Source: Nitrospiraceae bacterium (GTDB lineage Bacteria > Nitrospirota > UBA9217). From it: a DNA stretch of 6,688 nt. Under the pieces are notes generated by a model. It saw nothing but the letters and a program-made list of their open reading frames with translations, ran no database searches and had not been told where the DNA came from. Position 1 is the stretch's first letter. Every line of letters starts with the position of its first letter. This document shows positions 1 through 5,690 of this stretch, piece after piece. The stretch covers positions 1-6,688 of the forward strand of contig DMKB01000292.1 of NCBI GenBank assembly GCA_003454665.1, read 5' to 3'. The position numbers and the translations under genes were made by a program.

Positions 1-471
1 TCTCTTTGGATTAAGGTTGAATAGACCGTTAACCAAGGCCACATCGATTGATCCATCTTCGAGGGGAAGGTTTCCTCCCTCTGCCTGTAGGAACTGGACG
101 TTCTTGATCCCTGCTTCCTCCGCGGCCCGACGGGCCCGGTCGAGCATGGCACTGCTGAAATCAATGCCGATAACCCTGCCGTCGGGACCAGTCTTTTCCG
201 CTGCAATCAACGAATCGAGTCCGGCCCCGCACCCGAGGTCGAGAACTCTGCTGCCCGCCGGAATTTCTGCAGCAGTGGCGACATTCGAAACTCCTGCAAA
301 GCCTTCGACGGAGACGGACGGGAGGCGTGCAAGCAGTTTTTTCGGATACCCGAGGCTCTTCGCGAACCCTTTGCCCACCGGGAAGGGGTGTTTGCCCTTC
401 GGTCGTTCCGCCGCGGCCGAATAGGCCCGCCGGACGGCATCGATCAATTGTTGGTCATTATCAGCAAGCAT
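1..471 (-). CDS. Class I SAM-dependent methyltransferase (N-terminal part)
   Basis: The gene starts at 471 and leaves the window at base 1, so 157 N-terminal codons are visible and the C-terminal end is missing. Seen: a nucleotide-binding motif I, VLDLGCGAGLDS (residues 76-87), an acidic motif II loop, VIGIDFSSAML (100-110), and motif III/IV-like NLPLEDGSIDVALVNG (134-149) followed by FNLNP. This is a type-11/UbiE-like Rossmann methyltransferase. The N-terminal segment GYPKKLLARLP (41-51) and the tail of the visible part recall ArsM-like enzymes, but the only cysteine visible is in motif I, so the arsenite-binding cysteines cannot be confirmed and the substrate is unknown. The ATG at 471 is the only good in-frame start. 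A purine-rich AGGAGG tract lies about 31 bases upstream, too far for a normal ribosome site, and two out-of-frame ATGs sit directly before the start. Probably cytoplasmic. Confidence 0.88.
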   Translation of the reverse strand, partial: MLADNDQQLIDAVRRAYSAAAERPKGKHPFPVGKGFAKSLGYPKKLLARLPSVSVEGFAGVSNVATAAEIPAGSRVLDLGCGAGLDSLIAAEKTGPDGRVIGIDFSSAMLDRARRAAEEAGIKNVQFLQAEGGNLPLEDGSIDVALVNGLFNLNPKR

Positions 472-747
472 ATCATCATTTATGTCAGTTACTGCCCTCC
501 CCCCTCCTGAGAAGAACAAGCCCCGGTGAGGAGAAATGGGTAAGGCCCGACACTTAATAGCATGGTAACACAAACCCTTTTTGAAATAAATAATGATGAT
601 TGATCGGGAGTGATTTTATTCTCAAGTCAGGATTAGAGGAAGTATAAAACTACAAAATGCGGAAGGTGTCGCCCGTTTCGTCTGCTCGTCAGCGCCGAAA
701 ACCACTGCGTTCTCACTCGATAAATGACAATGGCACGTATCGTTGCC

Positions 748-1542
748 TTAGAAATACTTCCCCATACTCAGCATGAGGTCGAATCCGCTGCCGTTTAATT
801 CTCTATGGGTAAACGTCGTGGTATTGGCCTCGTAGGTTACGTAGTAGTATTTTAATCCCGCTGCAAAATAGAGTCTTTCCGCGACAACAACCTCGAATTC
901 TCCGGCAACATGAAAACCCAGGGCATCGTCATACTTTATTATTTCATAGGAAACTATATTTTCTTCCCATTCACCATCAAGATACGCGCCGATCCCTGCC
1001 CCGATCTTCCACTGCGTAATACGGGTAAAAGGTATCTTATAGAAGAGCGTGGCACGCAGGAAATCCCGGTTGAACTCGCCATCGCCGTTTGATACCGAAG
1101 GCCTAATCACACTTACCTGATGCCCGGCAGAAACCTCGATGTCCCAATGGGACGACAGGCCATAGCCGCCTGTGAGGGCAAAACCGATACCGCCGCCGGC
1201 ACTGAGTGTGATATCATCACCGTCTAAAGTTGTTCCGAGGAAATGGTCCTGTAAGCCGATTCCAGCGAGAAGGAAAATGCCGAACCGGCCCCTACCATCC
1301 GTATTCAGGAGCTTTCTAGGGCCTTTTTTCTTTTTGTTCTTTCGCACCGTAATGGGCTGTTCCTTTTTCGTCTCTTCCGGTGTCACCTGTTGTGTTTCTT
1401 GTGGTGCCTCTGCCGATGTCTTCGCCGGAGTCGCTGCTGGTGCTGCTTCCTGCCCTTCAGCAGATGGAATAGTGCCCTGGAATGATAGCGCGAAGCCAAC
1501 GAGCATAACGAAAAACCATTGCTGCCTCTTTCCTTTCAACAT
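748..1542 (-). CDS. Outer-membrane beta-barrel protein with charged periplasmic linker
   Basis: A 264-residue exported protein of unknown function. Seen in order: a basic N-terminus and hydrophobic signal segment (residues 1-26) with likely cleavage after AEG (28-30); an Ala/Pro/Thr/Glu/Gln-rich low-complexity stretch (31-64); a strongly basic stretch, RKNKKKKGPRK (67-77); then about 180 residues of alternating, Gly- and aromatic-rich strands (86-264) ending in GKYF. The terminal phenylalanine and alternating pattern match small barrel proteins of the OmpA/OmpW-like 'outer membrane beta-barrel' type, which insert through the BAM machinery. There is no lipobox cysteine and no OmpA-type peptidoglycan domain. 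The ATG at 1542 is preferred because GAGG lies 8 bases before it. A GTG at 1551 would add three residues but would sit inside that ribosome site. A promoter lies just upstream, so the gene is probably transcribed alone. Confidence 0.85.
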   Translation of the reverse strand: MLKGKRQQWFFVMLVGFALSFQGTIPSAEGQEAAPAATPAKTSAEAPQETQQVTPEETKKEQPITVRKNKKKKGPRKLLNTDGRGRFGIFLLAGIGLQDHFLGTTLDGDDITLSAGGGIGFALTGGYGLSSHWDIEVSAGHQVSVIRPSVSNGDGEFNRDFLRATLFYKIPFTRITQWKIGAGIGAYLDGEWEENIVSYEIIKYDDALGFHVAGEFEVVVAERLYFAAGLKYYYVTYEANTTTFTHRELNGSGFDLMLSMGKYF

Positions 1543-1568
1543 GAACAACACCTCTCTCTCCGAAACGG

Positions 1569-1596
1569 TTTATGCATTCCTCTTATCGGCTGTCAA
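1569..1596 (-). promoter_or_regulatory. Sigma70-type promoter of the beta-barrel gene
   Basis: Read on the minus strand, a perfect -35 box TTGACA (1596-1591) is followed after 16 bases by CATAAA (1574-1569; four of six matches to TATAAT). The predicted start of transcription, about 1562, would give a leader of only some 20 bases that contains little more than the ribosome-binding GAGAGAGG. Position, spacing and the perfect -35 support it; no transcript data are available. Confidence 0.6.
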
Positions 1597-1885
1597 ACAA
1601 AGCGATGACAAAAGAACGTTGCTTTTACAGTGCATCAAGGCAATAGCGTTTTTCAGCAGCGTTACTCCTAGTGAACCATAGTATCCTATTGAAATCAAGG
1701 TAATTTTACCCAAATGACCGGTCCGTTCATCCTGCTCCGGCTTCCGTTGGTTCAATTGTTTCGGGGATTGAAACAGAATTTATCCTGCACTGGAACGATG
1801 GATCAAGCAACGCAGAAAACGAGGCTTAAACAAAACGTATATTTGATACGGATTGTACTGGACTGGCCCGATAACTGACGAGAGA
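1597..1885. other. Non-coding interval between stress-protein and barrel genes
   Basis: No convincing reading frame, RNA gene or repeat was found here. The only structure is a weak hairpin on the minus strand, CGTAT/ATACG (1850-1836) with a 5-base loop followed by TTTTG. It lies about 35 bases after the stop codon of the stress-protein gene and could be a weak terminator, but a 5-bp AT-rich stem is poor evidence. Small frames in this stretch lack ribosome sites and protein-like composition. Confidence 0.4.
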
Positions 1886-2362
1886 CTATTCCACTACCCA
1901 CACCGCGCAGTTCTCTGCCCGGTGCACGAGCTGGCTCGAAGTGCTGCCGAAGAGGAACTCCTCGGCCTTGGACTTATGGTGACGGCCCACGACCACGGTG
2001 CAGCAGCTCATTTCGCATTGATACTCCAGGATGATCTCGGACAGGGACTTGTCTTCCCCCACGCACGAACGGATCTGCACCTTGTCTTCGGGGAAACCCG
2101 AATGGATCAGGACTTCCCGATACCGGTTCAGCAGGGCGTTAGCTGCGGTGACCTTTTCTTTCGCCCAGGCGGACCGTTCCTCCTCGTTCTCAAATAAATC
2201 TTCCTCAGGCTTCGGGACCACGCTCAGGAGGGTTGCCCGGAAACCGGGATTTCCCCCCAGAAAATCCGCCACGTACAGCACGGCGCGCTTCGAGTTCTCG
2301 GTCTGGTCCACGGCAATGAGAACATGCCGATCTTTCGGTTGTTCCGTCTTCCTGGCTGCCAT
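1886..2362 (-). CDS. Universal stress protein, UspA family, degenerate ATP motif
   Basis: A 158-residue single Usp domain, normal in length for the family. Seen: the first strand HVLIAVDQTENSKRA (residues 13-27) with the conserved Asp19, a long charged helix (51-85), and the C-terminal nucleotide loop. In ATP-binding Usp proteins this loop is G-2X-G-9X-G(S/T). Here Gly126, then the second Gly position occupied by His129, then Gly139-Ser140 with the exact family spacing. One key glycine is therefore replaced, and ATP binding is uncertain. Family role (known): cytoplasmic dimeric proteins linked to stress and energy limitation; the particular partner is unknown. The ATG at 2362 has an excellent AAGGAG six bases upstream. 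The gene follows the kinase-like gene in the same direction after a 137-bp gap holding an inverted repeat, so the two may or may not share a transcript. Confidence 0.93.
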   Translation of the reverse strand: MAARKTEQPKDRHVLIAVDQTENSKRAVLYVADFLGGNPGFRATLLSVVPKPEEDLFENEEERSAWAKEKVTAANALLNRYREVLIHSGFPEDKVQIRSCVGEDKSLSEIILEYQCEMSCCTVVVGRHHKSKAEEFLFGSTSSQLVHRAENCAVWVVE

Positions 2363-2391
2363 ACCATGCTCCTTTCAGGAGAACATCCCGT

Positions 2392-2480
2392 AACCACTGA
2401 TGCATACGGATTCATACAGATGCGAGAAACATATTTTCTGCTACCATTGCATCCGTGTCCATCTGTGTCTATCCGTGGTT
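2392..2480. repeat. Intergenic inverted repeat of 10-bp ATCCGTG-type units
   Basis: Arms 2392-2423 and 2449-2480 are 32 bases each and match at 23 of 32 positions when one is reverse-complemented, with a 25-base loop. The right arm is three 10-bp tandem units: ATCCGTGTCC (2451-2460), ATCTGTGTCT (2461-2470) and ATCCGTGGTT (2471-2480). The left arm carries related units on the other strand. The element sits between the kinase and stress-protein genes and could fold in RNA or DNA. The unit ATCCGTGTCC occurs again, identical, at 4635-4644 inside a second element, so this looks like a dispersed intergenic repeat family and not a single-site terminator. No U-tract suitable for intrinsic termination of the kinase transcript follows it. 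Confidence 0.7.
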
Positions 2481-2499
2481 CCTTTTTTTGCCTCGATGA

Positions 2500-3504
2500 C
2501 TACACGAACACCCGGTCGTCCAACCGCTCCCGCGCCTCACCCAGGTCCTCGATCAGCTCCCGGGTATGCTCGTAATAGACCCCCGCACCCAGGGAAAAGT
2601 GCATCAGCACCCTGTTCAGAGCGTCGGGAATGTAGGGATAGATCTTCTGCAAATTGGTCACGCGGTTGTGGAAGACGATGTTCAGATCGTCCTTCGCAAT
2701 CCGTTCAAGGGCGTCCGGATTCTCCTTGAGAAGACGGTTCGTCGTGACATCTCCCCGGCCGGTGATAAAGAGCAGTACGTTCCCCAGGCCGAAGAGGTCG
2801 TAGCCGAACCGGCTCTCTCCATGACTATAGGTATAATCGAAATCGATCCAGCGGTATCGTCCCGTGGAATGGTCCTTGATCAAATGGTCTCGCCGGATGT
2901 CACCGTGCTTTTCCCCGCTCTCATGGAGGAATTTTATCGCCTCGAGTGCCCCGATAAACTCTTCCAGCAGGGAGGCGTAGAAAGAGAAAAAAAACTCTTC
3001 GTGGCTCGAACCGATGCCAACGGTGATCTCGGAGAGCGTTTTCCCCCGGATGTAGTCCAGTACCCGAAGGGGGTTGCCGGCCGAATCGAGGACTGTTTCA
3101 CCCTGCATGAAGTCAGGCCGGCCGCGGACCAGCTCGAGGATGCGCGCTTCTTTGCGAGGGCTGCGCGCGCACTCGAACACGAGGCCGCCGATCCTGGCGT
3201 TAAACCGCTCCCGAAAGACCCATTTCAGGATTACGACCTTTCCGGTGAGCAGGTTGATCGCCCGCTTGACCCAGAATTTCTGTTCATCCTCGAGGCCGAA
3301 CCTGCCCTCCCGTTCGTTGTTCCGAACGAAATAGGGCACATCATCCAGGACAACGACATCATCGTAATCGACGCGAAAGAAGTCGGCCGTTTCCTTGATC
3401 GTGACCCGCCGGGGAACACGCTCCGGCGGAACCCGGCGCCTGATCATCCGGAGCAGCTCTTTCTCCGTCAGTACCGCCGGGGAAGCGAGTGAGCGTTCGC
3501 CCAT
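2500..3504 (-). CDS. Atypical serine/threonine-kinase-like protein
   Basis: A 334-residue soluble protein with a kinase fold signature but several departures from the Hanks pattern. Seen: an N-terminal ~75-residue region without a GxGxxG loop; VVILKW with Lys94 in the ATP-Lys position; Glu119 in a likely alpha-C helix (RKEARIL); a catalytic loop HGDIRRDHLI (200-209), where Asp202 is retained but the usual Asn is His207; a metal motif IDFDY (220-224), replacing DFG; and DLFGLGNVLLFITG (236-249), like the kinase alpha-F helix. The HGD loop resembles aminoglycoside- and lipid-sugar-kinase relatives, so the substrate could be a protein or a small molecule. No transmembrane segment or sensor domain is seen. 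The ATG at 3504 has GGGAG seven bases upstream and a TATAAT box nearby. It may act with the stress protein encoded next, but this is inference. Confidence 0.8.
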   Translation of the reverse strand: MGERSLASPAVLTEKELLRMIRRRVPPERVPRRVTIKETADFFRVDYDDVVVLDDVPYFVRNNEREGRFGLEDEQKFWVKRAINLLTGKVVILKWVFRERFNARIGGLVFECARSPRKEARILELVRGRPDFMQGETVLDSAGNPLRVLDYIRGKTLSEITVGIGSSHEEFFFSFYASLLEEFIGALEAIKFLHESGEKHGDIRRDHLIKDHSTGRYRWIDFDYTYSHGESRFGYDLFGLGNVLLFITGRGDVTTNRLLKENPDALERIAKDDLNIVFHNRVTNLQKIYPYIPDALNRVLMHFSLGAGVYYEHTRELIEDLGEARERLDDRVFV

Positions 3505-3532
3505 CTGTTAACTCCCTCTTCCGTTCACTAGT

Positions 3533-3561
3533 ATTATACAGCAGATGGGCAAAAAAGTGGA
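3533..3561 (-). promoter_or_regulatory. Likely promoter of the kinase-like gene
   Basis: A perfect TATAAT -10 box lies at 3538-3533 on the minus strand, 28 bases before the ATG at 3504, predicting a leader of about 22 bases. No good -35 match is present at 16-18 bases upstream (about 3556-3561), so an activator or a relaxed -35 would be needed. A 9-bp inverted repeat (3499-3507 and 3542-3550) brackets the -10 box and start codon. Confidence 0.5.
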
Positions 3562-3699
3562 ATGAAGAAAGGCCCTTCCCCCACGCAGTCGTACGCATAG
3601 TGGCATCACGGGCTCATTGTCAGCGTGAGTGCGCATCCGGGCAAAAGGACGTCTTCTCCTTCACGAACCTCCGGGATGAGCCGATTTTCCTTGACTTTT

Positions 3700-3726
3700 T
3701 TGCCAAAAAAAGCTAATTTTTATAAT
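3700..3726 (+). promoter_or_regulatory. Possible promoter of scpA
   Basis: TATAAT is perfect at 3721-3726, with TTGCCA (five of six to TTGACA) at 3700-3705. The 15-base spacing is short. A better-looking TTGACT at 3691-3696 is too far away (24 bases). Runs of T and A at 3694-3711 surround the -35 region. The predicted leader is about 50 bases and includes a small GGGCC/GGCCC hairpin (3744-3759). The rest of the 280-bp divergent interval holds no supported gene. Confidence 0.45.
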
Positions 3727-3784
3727 AAATTATCGCAGAGTGCGGGCCCTGCGCGGCCCTTACCCGGGAGGGACGTAGCCGCTG

Positions 3785-4522
3785 ATGTCGTACCAGATAA
3801 AACTTGAGATATTTGAAGGTCCCCTGGACCTGCTTCTTCACCTCATCAGAAAGCATGAAATCAACATCTATGATATCCCGATAGCCCTCATCACCAGCCA
3901 GTACCTCCAATACCTTGAAATCATGAAGAGCCTCGACATGGAAATCGCAGGCGAATTCCTCGTCATGGCTTCCACGCTGACGCATGTCAAATCCAGGATG
4001 CTTCTGCCGCCGCCGGAGAACCCGGAGAGCGATGAAGACGGCGTTGACCCGCGGGACGAACTGGTCCAGCGGCTCCTCGAGTACAAGCGATTCAAGAATG
4101 CCGCCCTCGATCTCGAGGAGAAAGAGCATACCTGGTCGCGGGTCCATACCCGGCCGGCCGAGGCACATCCCGATGTGCCGCCCAACGAAGAGGAAGAGCC
4201 TCTGCTCTTTGACTTTCACCTTTTCGACCTGCTTTCAGCGCTCAAGGACGTGATCGCACGGGTTCCTGATGAACAGTTTGAGATTACGGCGGAGACCGTA
4301 TCGATCACCGAAAAAATATCGTATATCCTGGGCCGGTTGGAATCGGCTGAAACCGTGCTCTTTGGCGATCTCTTTGAGGACAGCGTCACGAAACCCCAGG
4401 TGATCGCCACATTTCTGGCCCTGCTGGAACTCGTCAAGACCCGGGCGGTAAAGGTCGTCCAGGTGGAACACTTCGGCGCCATACGGCTGATGAAGTCCGT
4501 GACCGAAACCCCGATGGGGTAG
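3785..4522 (+). CDS. scpA: Segregation and condensation protein A (kleisin)
   Basis: A 245-residue ScpA, normal in length. ScpA bridges the two heads of the SMC dimer and binds an ScpB dimer through its central part; the complex compacts and helps segregate the chromosome origin on the nucleoid. Seen: the family signature FEGPLDLLLHLI (residues 10-21), the helix EFLVMASTLTHVKSRMLLP (57-75) that contacts the SMC neck, an acidic, proline-containing middle segment (76-140), and a C-terminal winged helix, FLALLELVKTRAVKVVQ (210-226), that binds the SMC head. The ATG at 3785 gives the expected N-terminus; GGGAGGG lies 12 bases before it, slightly far. It is divergent from the kinase gene, and the HEAT gene follows after 159 bases, a gap largely filled by a repeat. 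The trpS gene often found upstream in other bacteria is absent. Confidence 0.97.
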   Translation: MSYQIKLEIFEGPLDLLLHLIRKHEINIYDIPIALITSQYLQYLEIMKSLDMEIAGEFLVMASTLTHVKSRMLLPPPENPESDEDGVDPRDELVQRLLEYKRFKNAALDLEEKEHTWSRVHTRPAEAHPDVPPNEEEEPLLFDFHLFDLLSALKDVIARVPDEQFEITAETVSITEKISYILGRLESAETVLFGDLFEDSVTKPQVIATFLALLELVKTRAVKVVQVEHFGAIRLMKSVTETPMG

Positions 4523-4538
4523 AGAGTGTTGTGAAAAA

Positions 4539-4671
4539 ATACGGAAAAATCAAGAGGCTGTTTGGACACGGATAAAATCTGAAACATCCGATAAAGAAAT
4601 TTAATGCGTGATTAAATCCGTTTTTCCCGTGCTTATCCGTGTCCCATTGCCTTTGGGTTTAATCCGCGTCC
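4539..4671. repeat. Second ATCCGTG-type inverted repeat, between scpA and HEAT gene
   Basis: A perfect 12-bp inverted repeat, GGACACGGATAA (4564-4575) and TTATCCGTGTCC (4633-4644), with a 57-base spacer. Weaker complementarity can be followed outward without gaps for 25 more bases (4539-4563 with 4645-4669, 11 of 25 positions). A further unit, ATCCGCGTCC, lies at 4662-4671. The 10-mer ATCCGTGTCC is identical to that in the repeat at 2451-2460, which places both in one dispersed family. The element fills most of the scpA-HEAT gap and ends 10 bases before the HEAT start codon, so it forms that gene's leader and leaves only a weak ribosome site. Confidence 0.65.
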
Positions 4672-4681
4672 CGAATGAAGA

Positions 4682-5527
4682 ATGGCTATTGACCTTAAAA
4701 AACTTGCGCAGGAACGGAAGTTCGGTGAGATCGAAAAGGCCGTGTACGACGACCGGTCCCTCATCGGCGATCTCGTGGGACTCCTTTCGGAGAAAGACGG
4801 CGAAATCCGCTCGGGTGTACTCACCCTGCTCTCGCGCGTGGGGTTTGATTACCCGAACGACACCAGGCCGCACCTCGCCACGCTGATTTCGCTTCTCGAT
4901 GACGAGGACATGTTCATCACCATAGACGCGGCGAATGCCGTGGGGAATCTCGGGTTCAGCTTCAAGGAATCAGCGTCATCGGCCGCGCCGAAGCTCAAGG
5001 CGCTCCTTGAACATGAGCAGAGCCTGGTCAGGCAGGAGGCGGCCTATGCCCTCGGGAATATCGGCTTCTCCTTTACCGCCCTGGTGAAGGATACGATCCC
5101 GCGCCTGATCCGGATGCTCGAGGAGGGCGACGACGATGAACGAGAGGCGGCAGCCCATGCCCTCGGCAAGATCGGGATCACCTCGCCGGAACTGATCCGG
5201 GGAATTCTGCCGAAGCTCGTGGAAGTCCTGGAATTCTCGAGAGAGGCGACCTGCGGAGGGGTACTCTTCGCCCTGGGCGCCATAGGCCTGCACTATCCGC
5301 AGGAAGTCGCGGACCTGGTGCCGCGGCTCATCGAATACCTGGACAGCGGCCACCCGAACGCCGTAAAGAACGCCGTTGCCGCATTGGGGAACATCGGCAG
5401 CGCAAATCCGGAGATCGTGAAACAGGCTGCGCCGAAAATACGGACGCTCCTGAACAGCACGGACGTGGACGTGCAGATGAACGCAAAGGTTGCCCTCGGA
5501 CGATTGGGAGAGCAGACTGATTGGTAA
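4682..5527 (+). CDS. HEAT-repeat solenoid protein encoded between scpA and scpB
   Basis: A 281-residue, acidic, soluble protein with no signal peptide or membrane segment. After a 28-residue N-terminal helix-rich cap it consists of seven helical repeats with an exact 37-residue period, starting at residues 29, 66, 103, 140, 177, 214 and 251. The last five begin with Pro-(Lys/Arg)-(Leu/Ile), continue with a Leu-rich helix, and most carry an Ala-Leu-Gly-x-(Ile/Leu)-Gly turn near residue 22 of the unit. This is a HEAT/armadillo-type alpha-solenoid, normally a protein-binding scaffold; no catalytic motif is seen. Neighbours suggest a link to SMC-ScpAB, but gaps of 159 and 163 bases mean co-transcription is unproven. 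The ATG at 4682 is the only suitable start; upstream is only GAAGA, a weak ribosome site next to the inverted repeat. The specific function is unknown. Confidence 0.9.
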   Translation: MAIDLKKLAQERKFGEIEKAVYDDRSLIGDLVGLLSEKDGEIRSGVLTLLSRVGFDYPNDTRPHLATLISLLDDEDMFITIDAANAVGNLGFSFKESASSAAPKLKALLEHEQSLVRQEAAYALGNIGFSFTALVKDTIPRLIRMLEEGDDDEREAAAHALGKIGITSPELIRGILPKLVEVLEFSREATCGGVLFALGAIGLHYPQEVADLVPRLIEYLDSGHPNAVKNAVAALGNIGSANPEIVKQAAPKIRTLLNSTDVDVQMNAKVALGRLGEQTDW

Positions 5528-5589
5528 ACCGGGGAGCGGACACGACCACCGCTGAGACGGGCATCGTTTAAAGAAGACAGGTGAGCAAA

Positions 5590-5604
5590 ATATTGTTACA
5601 ATAT
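5590..5604. promoter_or_regulatory. Small palindrome in the scpB leader region
   Basis: ATATTG-TTA-CAATAT is a perfect 6-bp dyad with a 3-base centre, about 90 bases before the scpB start. It overlaps poor promoter-like boxes (TTGTTA at 5593-5598 and TATTGA at 5618-5623, 19 bases apart). It could be an operator or part of an scpB promoter, but dyads of this size occur often by chance. Confidence 0.25.
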
Positions 5605-5635
5605 CACTATACGTCTGTATTGAGGATTTTTCCGC

Positions 5636-5663
5636 AGTCACCGGCCTTCATCGGTGGCTCACC
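5636..5663 (+). other. Possible alternative hairpins in the scpB leader
   Basis: AGTCACCG (5636-5643) can pair with CGGTGGCT (5652-5659), eight pairs including one G-U, with an 8-base loop. The GGTG part (5653-5656) could instead pair with CACC at 5660-5663 across a 3-base loop. The two folds exclude each other. No T-run follows, so neither is an intrinsic terminator. The scpB ribosome site at about 5679 lies just downstream. Confidence 0.3.
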
Positions 5664-5690
5664 ACTATGATTTGTTGAGAGGGGTCAGGA

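Noticed and set aside
472..747. Promoter or terminator between the barrel and methyltransferase genes
   Set aside because: Several AT-rich stretches and a CTCCT/AGGAG pairing were examined, but no -35/-10 pair with proper spacing and no stem with a T-run was found.
1570..1755. A 61-codon minus-strand frame upstream of the barrel gene
   Set aside because: It overlaps the barrel-gene promoter, lacks a ribosome site and resembles no protein family.
2392..2480. A CRISPR array from the repeated ATCCGTG units
   Set aside because: Units are adjacent 10-mers without spacers, arranged as an inverted repeat, and no cas gene is present.
2566..3492. A 308-codon open frame on the plus strand opposite the kinase gene
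   Set aside because: It is the antisense shadow of a gene with recognisable kinase motifs, has no ribosome site and encodes no recognisable domain.
3691..3696. TTGACT as the -35 box for scpA
   Set aside because: It is 24 bases from the TATAAT box, outside the functional spacing for sigma70.
3489..3716. A 75-codon plus-strand frame in the kinase-scpA divergent gap
   Set aside because: It starts inside the kinase gene's 5' end, crosses its promoter, and has no family likeness or ribosome site.
4531..4575. A 14-codon GTG-initiated frame just after scpA (Lys-rich, reading into the left arm of the inverted repeat)
   Set aside because: No clear ribosome site, very short, and its end is made of repeat sequence; composition alone is not enough to call a gene.
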